A stretch of DNA of 64,000 nucleotides, taken from DASYPQ01 sp041488095. Lineage in GTDB: Bacteria; Planctomycetota; UBA1135; GCA-002686595. The translations under genes and the position numbers were made by a program. Below the pieces are notes generated by a model. The model was not told the DNA's origin and ran no database searches. It worked only from the letters and a program-made list of their open reading frames with translations. How positions within the stretch are numbered: the first letter of the stretch is position 1; each line of letters starts with the position of its first letter. Below, piece after piece: positions 43,544 through 52,071 of this stretch. Where the stretch lies: positions 1 through 64,000 of the forward strand of contig JBGPOP010000025.1 in assembly GCA_041488095.1 (NCBI GenBank), written 5' to 3'.

Positions 43544-44448
43544 GTGGCGGCCTCCAGGTGCCGGACACGATCGACCAGGATCGCCCACGCGATCGCCGTC
43601 GCGGCGGCGATCCAGGCGAAGGACCAGCGCACATCCCACTCGAGCCCCATGCGGGGCATGCCGAAGATCCAGCCCGCGATGCGCTGGAAGTTGCCTTGGA
43701 GGCTGAGCATCAGGAAACGCTCGTCCTTTTCAAGGTGCATGACGAGGACCGAGATCGCCCCGGTGATCATGAAGACCGCGAAGCTCGCGACGAGCGCGAA
43801 AGTCTTGCGCGAGGAGAGGCTCGAGATCGCGAGCATCACGCTCGACCATACCCCGGCCCACAAGATCGCGAACAGGATCGTGGCCGGGACGACCCTGCCC
43901 TCCTCCTTGAGGAACGACCACTCCGGCGAGGCCAAGGTCGCCACCGTGCAGATCACGAGCCCCGGTGCGAGGACCGCGAGCAACGCGAAGAAGAAGAGCG
44001 TCAGGAATTTGGCGAACAGATAGGAGAAACGCGTCAAGGGACGCGAGAAGTACAGGAGCTGGGCTCCCGCGCGGCGGTCCTCGGCGATCAGACCTGCGCC
44101 GAACCAGGCGATCACGAGCAGGGTGAAGGCGCTCATCGCCAGGTGGAACAGGACGATCTGTTCACGAACCTGGATCAGGGTCCGGGCGAAGCTCGCCGCG
44201 ATCACCGCCGCGGGCGAGGGCCCACCCAGCGCGGCCGGCGTCACGCCGGCCTGGAGCGAGAAGCGCAGGTACACGACGAAGGAGAAGATCACGGTCGCGA
44301 TCGCGGGAGGGGCGTAGAGGATCAGGAGCGGCAGCTTCTTCTTGGCCTCCGTGGCGATCCCTGCCCGCGAGAGAGCCAGGAATCCCGGCGCTCCCGGGTG
44401 CAGGGTCCCGCGGAAGCGGCGATAGATTTCGGTGTCCGTGCGTGCCAC
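43540..44448 (-). CDS. ABC-2 type transporter permease
   Basis: A 302-residue membrane protein. Six hydrophobic stretches can be seen, the clearest being LLILYAPPAIATVIFSFVVY, FLTLFFFALLAVLAPGLVI and FALVASFAVFMITGAISVLV. The loop GAGLIAEDRRAGAQLLYFSRPLTR is the ABC-2 signature region. GTG at 44448 shares its first base with the last base of the ATPase stop (TAGTG). It pairs with the ATPase at 44448-45434. Confidence 0.85.
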   Translation of the reverse strand: MARTDTEIYRRFRGTLHPGAPGFLALSRAGIATEAKKKLPLLILYAPPAIATVIFSFVVYLRFSLQAGVTPAALGGPSPAAVIAASFARTLIQVREQIVLFHLAMSAFTLLVIAWFGAGLIAEDRRAGAQLLYFSRPLTRFSYLFAKFLTLFFFALLAVLAPGLVICTVATLASPEWSFLKEEGRVVPATILFAILWAGVWSSVMLAISSLSSRKTFALVASFAVFMITGAISVLVMHLEKDERFLMLSLQGNFQRIAGWIFGMPRMGLEWDVRWSFAWIAAATAIAWAILVDRVRHLEAAT

Positions 44449-45434
44449 TAGCGCCCCTCCTCGCCGCCAGGCTCCGCGGCCAGGCCCGCCACGAAGACCT
44501 CTTCGAGCGAGCAGCGCACTTCCTCGATCGAGCGCAGGCTCACTCCGGCGGCCGCGGCGAGCGCGAACAGCTCGTCGACGTCCTGCGCCCGGCCGTCGAG
44601 AGGCACACCGATCCGGCCGCCCGGTTCCTCGGTCCAGGCGTAGCCGGACCCCGAGAGGGCCCGCGCGAATCCCTCGCGGTCGCCGCCCACCTCGACGCGC
44701 ACACGCCGCTCCTCGACGCGCGTCAGCTCCTCGATCGAGCCGGCGAGCGCGACGGTGCCACGGCGCAGGACGATCACGTTTCGGCAAGTGCGCTCGACGT
44801 CCGGCAGGAGGTGCGAGCACACGAGCAGGCTCTTTCCCTGGCGATGACCGAGGTCATGGACCAGGTCGAGCATGTGGCGCCGTCCCTTCGGGTCGAGGCC
44901 GCTCGTCGGCTCGTCGAGAAGGAGCAGGCCAGGATCGTGGACCAGGGCCTGGGCGAGCTTGAGGCGCTGCTTCGTTCCGGCCGAGTACTCGTCGGCGAGC
45001 CGATAGCGGACCTCGTAGATCCCGACGTAGTCGAGCACCTCGTGCGACCGCGACAGCGCGTCGTCGCGCGCGAGCCCGGTCAGGCAGCCCAGCGTCGAGA
45101 CGATCTCGACCCCGGTCATCCCGGGGATCAGGCAGTCGCCCTCGGGCATGTATCCGACCGCGCGTCGCAGCGCGAGGCGTCCTCGCGCAGAGGCCGGATC
45201 GCAGCCGGCGATCTCCGCGCGTCCCGCATCGGGCCGGAGGAGGCCGAGGAGGAGCTTGAGCAGCGTGGTCTTCCCCGAGCCGTTCGGGCCGAGGAGGCCG
45301 GTGGGACCGGGCGCCAGAGCGAGCGACAGGCTGGTGAGCGCGCGCACCCGGCCGTAGCTCTTCTCGAGCCCCTGGATCCGGACGATCGGGTTCTCGACGA
45401 TCGCATACTCGACGCGGGGATCGGACACGGGCAC
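44448..45434 (-). CDS. ABC transporter ATP-binding protein (ABC-2 type)
   Basis: A 328-residue ATPase with Walker A GPNGSGKTTL, signature EYSAGTKQRLKLAQAL, Walker B LLLLDEPTSGLDP and H-loop CSHLLPDVE. The C-terminal domain runs from about residue 235. GTG 45434 is taken as start since it lies before the first conserved strand; GTG 45428 is equally possible. The gap of 35 bases to the upstream permease keeps it in the same operon. It is paralogous to 42620-43543; the two ABC-2 systems seem to be a tandem duplication that diverged. Confidence 0.88.
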   Translation of the reverse strand: MPVSDPRVEYAIVENPIVRIQGLEKSYGRVRALTSLSLALAPGPTGLLGPNGSGKTTLLKLLLGLLRPDAGRAEIAGCDPASARGRLALRRAVGYMPEGDCLIPGMTGVEIVSTLGCLTGLARDDALSRSHEVLDYVGIYEVRYRLADEYSAGTKQRLKLAQALVHDPGLLLLDEPTSGLDPKGRRHMLDLVHDLGHRQGKSLLVCSHLLPDVERTCRNVIVLRRGTVALAGSIEELTRVEERRVRVEVGGDREGFARALSGSGYAWTEEPGGRIGVPLDGRAQDVDELFALAAAAGVSLRSIEEVRCSLEEVFVAGLAAEPGGEEGR

Positions 45435-45469
45435 TACTTTACGTGACAAAGTGCTCGTCCGTCCAGACG

Positions 45470-46420
45470 TCACGCTGCGCGGCGCAGGCAGGACCGCGCC
45501 GCGGCCGAGAGCAGGTCGCCGAGAAGCACGATCCCGGCACCGAGCGCGACGAAGAACAGCATCTCGTCGTAGAAGTGTCGCGCGCGCGCGTCCTGGATCC
45601 AGTAGCCGAGCGAGACCACACCGAGCAGTCCGAGGACCGTGGCCTCGCGCACGCACGTCTCGAAGCGGTAGAAGAAGTACAGCAGGAAGCGGGCCAGGGC
45701 GAGGGGCGCGATGGCGACGAGGGCGATCTGCGCCCGTCCGCCTCCCAGCCAGCGCAGGGATCGCAGCGGAGCGGACTCGAGGTTCTCGATCGTCTCGGCG
45801 CCGAGCTTGCCCAGGATCCCGGCGTTGTGGATCGCCAGCGCGAGCACCGCCGGCCACGCGCTCGGGCCGAGCATCGCGAGGAAGAGGAACGCCCACACGT
45901 ACTCCGGGATCGCTCGCAAGAGGACCAGGAGCGCCCGCACCGCCGCCGTCATCCCGCGCCAGGCGCGACCGCGCGCGCGGTCCGCGGAGGCCGATGCGGA
46001 GTCGAGGTCGAGCTCGTCGCGCTCCGCCCCGGTGAGGGGAGCGAATGGATCGCGGGAGGCCAGGTTGCGCGCAGCGAAGGGCGCGAGGATCGTCGCGCCG
46101 AGCGCTGCCAGGCTGATCGCCAGGATGGAGATCGACAAGGTCTGCAGCGATCCGGAGAGCCCGCGGCTCGCGAGCAGTCCGCCTGCCCAGGACGACCAGG
46201 CCGACAGCTCGAAGGGCTTGCCTCGCAGCGGGAAGGGCTCGACCTCTTCGCTCAGGAAACGCCGCAGATTCTCGAGCCGGCGCGGGTCGAGGAGATCGGA
46301 GAACGCGATGTCACCCGAGGTCCAGGACCAGACGGCGAGTGCCAGCAGCGCGAGGAGGCTCCAGCGCACGAGGCGGCTCCTCGGGCGATCGCGCTGGAGG
46401 GCCTCGATCGGAGGGGTCAA
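45470..46420 (-). CDS. PhnE-type ABC permease, second copy
   Basis: A 316-residue BPD_transp_1 permease. Landmarks are SLQTLSISILAISLAALGAT near residue 90, a central AIPEYVWAFLFLAMLG and the EAA-like loop ETIENLESAPLRSLRWLGGG, then YRFETCVREATVLGLLGVV. The TTG start overlaps the first permease stop as TTGA. PhnE-type permeases often come in pairs in phosphonate, phosphite and putative selenate importers. Confidence 0.85.
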   Translation of the reverse strand: MTPPIEALQRDRPRSRLVRWSLLALLALAVWSWTSGDIAFSDLLDPRRLENLRRFLSEEVEPFPLRGKPFELSAWSSWAGGLLASRGLSGSLQTLSISILAISLAALGATILAPFAARNLASRDPFAPLTGAERDELDLDSASASADRARGRAWRGMTAAVRALLVLLRAIPEYVWAFLFLAMLGPSAWPAVLALAIHNAGILGKLGAETIENLESAPLRSLRWLGGGRAQIALVAIAPLALARFLLYFFYRFETCVREATVLGLLGVVSLGYWIQDARARHFYDEMLFFVALGAGIVLLGDLLSAAARSCLRRAA

Positions 46421-47316
46421 GCGACGAACCTCCGGCGCAGGGCGCTGCTCCAGATCTCGATGACCACCACGAGCGAGGCCAGCGCATACAGGTAGGTCCA
46501 GACCTCGGTGAAGTGCAGGTTCTCGAAGGCCGCGGAGATCGAGTAGCCGAGCGTCGGGAAGCCGAAGAACCCGAGCACGGCCGAGGAGCGCACGGCGCAC
46601 TCGAAGCGGTAGAAGGCGTAGGCGCACATGTCGGGCAGGGCGCGCGGCAGGAGTCCGAAGCAGAACACCTGGGCCGGGCCCGCTCCGGCGGCGCGCAGCG
46701 CGAGGGCCGAGTCGCGCGGAGCCTCGTCGATCATCTCGGAGAACACTTTGGCCAGGGTGCCCGCGTAGGGGATTGCGATCGCGACCACGGCCGCGGCGGT
46801 GTTCAGGCCGAAGGCGGCCAGGAACAGAACGGCCCAGAGCAGCTCGTGGACCGAGCGCATGCCGACGATCAGGACCCGGGTCGCGCCCCAGATCGCCGGG
46901 GCGACGGACTTCCGGAAGCGACGGGCCGCGCGCGACCCGCCCCCGACCAGGTCCCCGCTCCACCACGCGGTCGAGGCGAAGAACCCGAGGACGAAGCCGG
47001 AAAGGAGCGCGAGGCTCATCGCCGCGGCAGCGAACACCAGCGTGCGGCGCGCGGCAGCCAAGGCCTCGAGGAGCAGCGGCGGGGTGCCCTGGGGGACACC
47101 CGACTCGTAGGTGAGGGCCGGGTGGAGCATGGCCGCGAAGAACGCGCGCACGATCCCGAGTCCGCCCCGCTGGGGGAGCAGGCCGCGCACCGGGGCGTTG
47201 AGGAAGATGAACGCGACGAGCGCCGCGAGGACGATCGAGAGGACGACGATGGCGCGCCGGCCGAGGGCGAACGGCGCTCGGCGGAGCGGCGCGACGGAGG
47301 CGCGATCAGACGCCAT
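46417..47316 (-). CDS. PhnE-type ABC permease, first copy
   Basis: A 299-residue BPD_transp_1 permease paralogous to 45470-46420. It has MSLALLSGFVLGFFASTAWW, the RSVHELLWAVLFLAAFG helix and the coupling loop IDEAPRDSALALRAAGAG. ATG 47316 overlaps the ATPase stop by 11 bases. The frame is open upstream but that part is antisense to nothing and inside phnC-like coding, so it is not used. Confidence 0.85.
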   Translation of the reverse strand: MASDRASVAPLRRAPFALGRRAIVVLSIVLAALVAFIFLNAPVRGLLPQRGGLGIVRAFFAAMLHPALTYESGVPQGTPPLLLEALAAARRTLVFAAAAMSLALLSGFVLGFFASTAWWSGDLVGGGSRAARRFRKSVAPAIWGATRVLIVGMRSVHELLWAVLFLAAFGLNTAAAVVAIAIPYAGTLAKVFSEMIDEAPRDSALALRAAGAGPAQVFCFGLLPRALPDMCAYAFYRFECAVRSSAVLGFFGFPTLGYSISAAFENLHFTEVWTYLYALASLVVVIEIWSSALRRRFVA

Positions 47317-48160
47317 CGATCCCGCGGCCGTCGAGCCGGTAGAGGGCTCGGAACTCGCCCTCCTCGATCCCTGCGGTCGGCCGGTCGAACACGATCCGAC
47401 CCTCGCGCAGTCCGAGGAGGCGCGGGAAGAACTCGCGGGCCAGCTCGAGGTCATGGAGGCTGACGAGCAGAGTCAGCCCTCGCTCGGCGCACACGTCACG
47501 GAGCAGCGCGACCGTGTCCCGCGCCCGGGCCGGATCGACCGAGGAGACCGGCTCGTCCGCCAGGATCGCCCACGGCTCCTGGAAGAGTGCCCGCGCGATC
47601 GCCACCCGCTGCCGCTGTCCTCCCGAGAGCGAGTCCGTGCGCTGGAAGAGCTTCTCTCCGATGCCGACCCGCTGGAGGATCGCCGCGGCGCGCTCGAGGT
47701 CCGTCCGCGAGGGGAGGAGCATCGCACGGGCGGAACGCAGGAACGTCAGCGCTCCGAGCCGGCCGGCGATCACGTTCTGGGAGACGCGCAGGTTCGGCAC
47801 CAGGGCCAGGTCCTGGTGCACGAAGCCGATCCGGGAACGAATCGAGCGCAGCTCGGCCGGTGGCACCCGGTCGAGGTCGCGGTAGTTCACGCACACGCTG
47901 CCGAGCGTCGGACGGACGGACCCGTTCAACAGCCGCAGGAGCGTCGTCTTGCCTGCGCCGCTCGGACCGACCAGGGCCGCGGCCTCACCCGGCTCGACGA
48001 CGAGGCTCGCCTCCGCGAGCGCCGCGCGCCCGCCGTAGACGACGCTCACCTCGTGCAGCTCGAACGCGGCCGAGCCGGCTCGCGCCCGGCTCGCCGCGCC
48101 GGCATCATCGCACGAGACCGGCTTCGAGCGCTGCGGTGCGGAGGGTGTCGAAGTCCTCAT
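47306..48160 (-). CDS. PhnC-type ABC transporter ATP-binding protein
   Basis: A 284-residue importer ATPase with Walker A GPSGAGKTTLLRLLNG, Q-loop VHQDLALVPNL, the signature DSLSGGQRQRVAIARAL, Walker B AILADEPVSSVDP and H-loop SLHDLEL. This set, with VNYRDLDRVPPAELRSIRSR, is of the PhnC type. ATG 48160 overlaps the binding-protein gene by 56 bases, longer than the 4-11 base overlaps elsewhere; the first ~30 residues look non-conserved, so translation might begin at a later alternative codon. Confidence 0.88.
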   Translation of the reverse strand: MRTSTPSAPQRSKPVSCDDAGAASRARAGSAAFELHEVSVVYGGRAALAEASLVVEPGEAAALVGPSGAGKTTLLRLLNGSVRPTLGSVCVNYRDLDRVPPAELRSIRSRIGFVHQDLALVPNLRVSQNVIAGRLGALTFLRSARAMLLPSRTDLERAAAILQRVGIGEKLFQRTDSLSGGQRQRVAIARALFQEPWAILADEPVSSVDPARARDTVALLRDVCAERGLTLLVSLHDLELAREFFPRLLGLREGRIVFDRPTAGIEEGEFRALYRLDGRGIDGV

Positions 48161-49037
48161 TCTTGGCCGGGATGAGACCCTCGGGCCGATTCATTCCCGC
48201 CAGGAGCGCCGGGTCCTGGATGGCGACGAGGACCTCCTGGAGCTTGTCGGTGAAGCCCGCGCCGAAGAGCTGGTCGACGAGCGGGTGAGCGCAGAAGTGG
48301 TAATCGGGGTATTCGGGCGAGACCCACACGATGCGGCACAGGTCCGGGTCGAGCTTCTGCTCCTTGACCATCCGATCGTAGGTGGCGTAGTCCATCGCGC
48401 CGGCCTCGTAGGTCCCGGCCTCGACGAGCTTGGCGGTCTTGTCGTGCGAGGTTTGGTTGCTCATCTCGGCCCCGAAGAACTCCTTGGGGCTCATGCCGGC
48501 GAGCTTGCGGATGAAGTACTCCGGCATCAGGCGCCCCGAGGTCGAGCTGGCTGATCCGAAGGTGAACTTGCGGCCCTTCAGCGCCATCGGGAACTCCGCG
48601 CTCTTCTCGATCCCGAGGCTCTTGTTGGCGACGAAGTAGCTGTGGAAGGTCTTGTCGTTCTTCCCGCACGCGATCACGCGCGCTCCCGGGACGGCGTTCC
48701 GCGCCTGGAGGCCGGTATACCCGCCGAACCAGCACAGCAGGATGTCGCCGTTCTTGAAGGCGTCGACCGAGGCGTTGTAGTCGGCCGAGGGCACGTACTC
48801 GACCTTGATCCCCAGCTGCTTGGAGAGGTGGTCGGCGAGCGGCGTGTACTTGGCCTTCAGCTCGGTCGTGTTGTCGTTGGGGATGCCGGTGAAGCGCAGG
48901 ACCTTGGGCTTCGCGGCGACCGGCGGCGCGGCCTTCGAGGGGGTGGGGGCTGCGGCTTCCGTGCCTCCGCTGCAGGCGGCGACGGTGCCGAGGAGGGCGA
49001 GGGCAAGGAGGTAGCGGCGGAGAGAGTCGATCTTCAC
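48105..49037 (-). CDS. PhnD-family ABC binding lipoprotein, phosphonate- or selenate-type
   Basis: A 310-residue lipoprotein (signal MKIDSLRRYLLALALLGTVAAC) of the PhnD/SsuA-like binding-protein class. GIPNDNTTELKAKYTPLADH, CWFGGYTGLQARNAVPGARV, FTFGSASSTSGRLMPEYF and the end IPAKNEDFDTLRTAALEAGL resemble the subfamily annotated as putative selenate-binding (TIGR04553), as I remember it, more than classical PhnD. Classical PhnD, phosphite and selenate candidates cannot be separated without alignment. The GTG start is preceded by AAAGGA. It opens the eight-gene leftward operon to 41835, in which a PhnC-type ATPase and two PhnE-type permeases complete the importer. Confidence 0.82.
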   Translation of the reverse strand: MKIDSLRRYLLALALLGTVAACSGGTEAAAPTPSKAAPPVAAKPKVLRFTGIPNDNTTELKAKYTPLADHLSKQLGIKVEYVPSADYNASVDAFKNGDILLCWFGGYTGLQARNAVPGARVIACGKNDKTFHSYFVANKSLGIEKSAEFPMALKGRKFTFGSASSTSGRLMPEYFIRKLAGMSPKEFFGAEMSNQTSHDKTAKLVEAGTYEAGAMDYATYDRMVKEQKLDPDLCRIVWVSPEYPDYHFCAHPLVDQLFGAGFTDKLQEVLVAIQDPALLAGMNRPEGLIPAKNEDFDTLRTAALEAGLVR

Positions 49038-49114
49038 GGCATTCCTTTTCTCCGGCGGGCGTGAACAGCCGCCCGGCCGGATGTGGTCGACGGTGGAGGT
49101 TACGAATGCCCCCG

Positions 49115-49120
49115 TAGGAT
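49115..49120 (+). promoter_or_regulatory. Additional TAGGAT box in the divergent promoter region
   Basis: TAGGAT on the plus strand in the 204-bp gap between the ABC operon and the molybdenum hydroxylase genes. It is 121 bases from the ATG, so it may belong to an alternative promoter; little supports it beyond the motif. Confidence 0.2.
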
Positions 49121-49171
49121 AGCGGCTGGGGTGTCGCCATCCAACGGCATCGATCCGTGATGTCGAAAGGG

Positions 49172-49201
49172 TTGGCGCCGCCCCGAGGCACCGCCTAGAC
49201 T
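49172..49201 (+). promoter_or_regulatory. Candidate promoter of the molybdenum hydroxylase operon
   Basis: TTGGCG (49172-49177) and TAGACT (49196-49201) are separated by 18 bases, a normal sigma-70 spacing. The start codon is 40 bases further, preceded by AGGAGG. This is the best-formed -35/-10 pair in the window. Confidence 0.45.
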
Positions 49202-49241
49202 CCCTCGCAGCAGCCAGCGTCCGTCCAGGCCAGGAGGAGCG

Positions 49242-49895
49242 ATGTCACGACCGTCGGAGGCCGATGGGAAGAATCCCTCGCCGCTCTCGCGCCGCAACTT
49301 CCTGAGGGGAGCCGGTGGGGTTGCGACCGGCGGCGTGCTCGCGCACGGCCTGCTCGCCGCGTCGCGGGCGAATGCGCTGCGCGGTGCGGGAGAGGTCGAG
49401 GAGCTGTCGGGCGAGGTCGCGCTTGCGCTCGACGTCAACGGCCAGGTCCTCACCGTGCGCGTCGAGCCGCGCACGACGCTGCTCGACGCCCTGCGCGTGC
49501 GCTGCTCGCCGCCGTTGACGGGAACGAAGCTCGTCTGCGACCGCGGCCAGTGCGGGAGCTGCACCGTGATCGTCGATGGGCGCCCGGCCTACGCGTGCAT
49601 GCTGCTCGCGGTCGACCTGCGCGGGAAGAAGATCCGCACGATCGAAGGACTGGGGGAGCCGGGCGCGCTCTCGCCGCTGCAAGAGGCCTTCTGGAAGCAC
49701 GACGCCTCGATGTGCGGCTTCTGCACACCCGGGTTCGTCATGGCGATCCAGGCCTGCCTCGAACGGAATCCGCGCGCCGGACTCGACGAGATCAAGGAGG
49801 GCTGCGCGGGCAACACCTGCCGCTGCGGCACGCAACCCCAGATCTTCGCCGCCGCGCTCGAGGCCGCCCAGGCCTCCGTCAAGGGAGGCAAGTGA
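49242..49895 (+). CDS. Tat-exported 2Fe-2S subunit of a xanthine oxidase-family enzyme (PaoA-like)
   Basis: A 217-residue iron-sulfur subunit. The N-terminus carries the twin-arginine motif SRRNFLRGAGG, so the complex is exported folded to the periplasm. The plant-type 2Fe-2S cluster cysteines are in CDRGQCGSCTV and a later C in AYACM; the second cluster cysteines are in CGFCTPG and CAGNTCRCGT. This arrangement is that of E. coli PaoA (YagT). AGGAGG precedes the ATG. It heads the three-subunit operon; the stop and next start share one base (TGATG). Confidence 0.92.
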   Translation: MSRPSEADGKNPSPLSRRNFLRGAGGVATGGVLAHGLLAASRANALRGAGEVEELSGEVALALDVNGQVLTVRVEPRTTLLDALRVRCSPPLTGTKLVCDRGQCGSCTVIVDGRPAYACMLLAVDLRGKKIRTIEGLGEPGALSPLQEAFWKHDASMCGFCTPGFVMAIQACLERNPRAGLDEIKEGCAGNTCRCGTQPQIFAAALEAAQASVKGGK

Positions 49896-52063
49896 TGGCT
49901 GCGCGCAAGTCCCGGCGGAAAGAGGCCGGGGACGTGGAGGCGGTCTCCGAGCTCGCCTGGCCTCCCCGGGGAGACCTCGCCGTCCTGAACCACGATCTCC
50001 GGCGGGTCGACGGCCCGGCCAAGATCAGCGGCCGCGCGCGCTACACCCACGACGTGCGGCTTCCGGGGATGGTCTACGCACGCGTGCTCACCTGCCCGAT
50101 CCCGCGTGCCGAGGTGACGCTCGACCTCGAGCCGGCCCGCAAGATCCCGGGCGTCGAGGCCGTGATCGCGCTGGCCGAGGGCGGGACGAAGTGGCTCGGC
50201 CAGCCCTTGGCGGCCGTCGCGGCGAGCACGCCCGAGATCGCCGAGGACGGGATCCGCGCGATCCGCGTGAAGCTCGAGCCCAAGCCCTGGGCGGTCGACC
50301 GAGCGCAGGCGACGGCCGAGGACGCGCCCAAGGTGCTCAAGGACGGCAACCTCTCCAAGGAGAACACGTCGGGCGACGAGACGGAGGCCCGGGCCGCCCT
50401 GACCAGCGCCGATCAGTCGGTGGAGGCGACCTACACCCTGCCGGTCCAGCACCACGTCTGCCTCGAGACCCATGGAGTGGTCGTCGACTACCGCGGCGGG
50501 GACGAGGCGACCGTGTACTGCTCGACCCAGGGCACGTTCACCGTCCCGGAGAGCGCTGCGCGCGAGCTCGGGCTCAAGGCGAGCCAGGTGACGACGATCG
50601 TGGAGCACATGGGCGGAGGCTTCGGGAGCAAGTTCGACCTCGGGACCGAGGGCGCCGCGGCTTGCCGGCTCGCCAAGGCGCTCGGCAAGCCCGTCCACCT
50701 CATGTTCTCGCGCGCCGACGAGTTTGGCGCGGCCGGCAACCGCAGTGGATCGCGCCAGGTGCTGCACGGCGGAGCGAGCCAGGACGGGCGCCTGGTCGCC
50801 CTGGTCGGCGACATCGAGAAGCTCGGCGGCCTGCAAGGTGGCTCGTTCCCCGGCCGCGGGCCGTACATCTACTCGGTCGAAAAGAGCTTCCTGCGCGTCC
50901 GCAGCGTGTACACGAACACCGACGTCGCGCGCGCGATGCGCGCCCCGGGTCATCCGCAGGCTTCCTTCGGGATGGAGTCGCTGGTCGACGAGCTCGCCTA
51001 CGCGATCGGGATGGATCCGCTCGAGTTCCGGAAGAAGAACCTCAAGGGCCCGGTCTACGCGCGCCAGCTCGACGCGGTCGCGCGCGAGATCGGCTGGGCG
51101 CAGCACCCGAACAAGGTGGCCCCCGGCGCGCTGAAGGACGGAATGGGAGTCGGCATCGGCTTCGCCGTCTCGACCTGGGGCGGCGGCGGGGGAGAGGGGT
51201 GCGAGGTCGACGTACGCATCGACCGCGACGGCGGCGTGACCGCGAGCGTCGGCACGCAGGATCTCGGCACGGGGACACGCACGTACGTGGCCGCGATCGT
51301 CGCCGAGGAGCTCGGCCTGCCGATCGAGTCGGTGACCGCGCGGATCGGCGATAGCCGCCTCGGGCGCGCCACGCCCTCGGGTGGCAGCACGACGACCGCG
51401 TCGCTCGCCCCGGCGGTGAAGGACGCCGCCTACAAGGCCCGCACGCTCTTCGCCGAGCGCCTCTCGCGGGCGATGGACGTGCCCGCCGAGCGGCTGCGCT
51501 TCTCGAGCGGTCGGATCGCCGACGAGCGCGACCCCAAGCGGGCGCTTTCGTGGAAGCAGGCCTGCGGCGAACTCGGCGGCGACGGCTTGTCGGCGCGCGG
51601 CACGTTCCAGCCCGGCCTGTCCTCGAACGGCGTGCACGGCGCCCAGGCGGCCAAGGTGCGCGTCGACACGCTGACCGGCCGAGTCCAGGTGCTCAAGATG
51701 GCCGCCATGCAGGACTGCGGTTTGCCGCTGAACCGCATGGCGATCCGGAGCCAGATCCAGGGTGGCATGGTCCAGGCGCTTTCCTACGGCCTGCTCGAGG
51801 AGCGCGTGATCGACTCCGTGTCGGGATGGGCGCTCAACGCCAACCTCGAGGACTACAAGGTCGCGCACGCGTCCGAGATCCCCGAGATGGTCGCCCTGAT
51901 CGACGATGAGGACACCCGACCGGTGATCGGATTCTCCGAGGCGGCCGTCATCCCCGGGCACGGAGCGATCGCGAACGCCGTCTACAACGCCTGCGGAGCG
52001 CGCGTCCGCGACCTCCCCCTGACTCCGGACAAGGTGCTCGCGGCGCTCGGAAGGGTCGGGTAG
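49895..52063 (+). CDS. Molybdopterin-binding catalytic subunit, xanthine oxidase family (PaoC-like)
   Basis: A 722-residue large subunit that binds the molybdenum cofactor and oxidises aldehydes or N-heterocycles with water as oxygen source. Landmarks are the N-terminal RVDGPAKISGRARYTHD, GGGFGSKFDLG, the arginine-containing RAPGHPQASFGMES, GTQDLGTGTRTYV and IGDSRLGRATPSGGST. The catalytic glutamate is in GFSEAAVIPGHG, in place of the more common GxGExP. Substrate class is best guessed as aromatic aldehydes by PaoABC analogy. No PaoD/XdhC maturation gene is visible nearby. Confidence 0.92.
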   Translation: MAARKSRRKEAGDVEAVSELAWPPRGDLAVLNHDLRRVDGPAKISGRARYTHDVRLPGMVYARVLTCPIPRAEVTLDLEPARKIPGVEAVIALAEGGTKWLGQPLAAVAASTPEIAEDGIRAIRVKLEPKPWAVDRAQATAEDAPKVLKDGNLSKENTSGDETEARAALTSADQSVEATYTLPVQHHVCLETHGVVVDYRGGDEATVYCSTQGTFTVPESAARELGLKASQVTTIVEHMGGGFGSKFDLGTEGAAACRLAKALGKPVHLMFSRADEFGAAGNRSGSRQVLHGGASQDGRLVALVGDIEKLGGLQGGSFPGRGPYIYSVEKSFLRVRSVYTNTDVARAMRAPGHPQASFGMESLVDELAYAIGMDPLEFRKKNLKGPVYARQLDAVAREIGWAQHPNKVAPGALKDGMGVGIGFAVSTWGGGGGEGCEVDVRIDRDGGVTASVGTQDLGTGTRTYVAAIVAEELGLPIESVTARIGDSRLGRATPSGGSTTTASLAPAVKDAAYKARTLFAERLSRAMDVPAERLRFSSGRIADERDPKRALSWKQACGELGGDGLSARGTFQPGLSSNGVHGAQAAKVRVDTLTGRVQVLKMAAMQDCGLPLNRMAIRSQIQGGMVQALSYGLLEERVIDSVSGWALNANLEDYKVAHASEIPEMVALIDDEDTRPVIGFSEAAVIPGHGAIANAVYNACGARVRDLPLTPDKVLAALGRVG

Positions 52064-52071
52064 GTGCGCGC

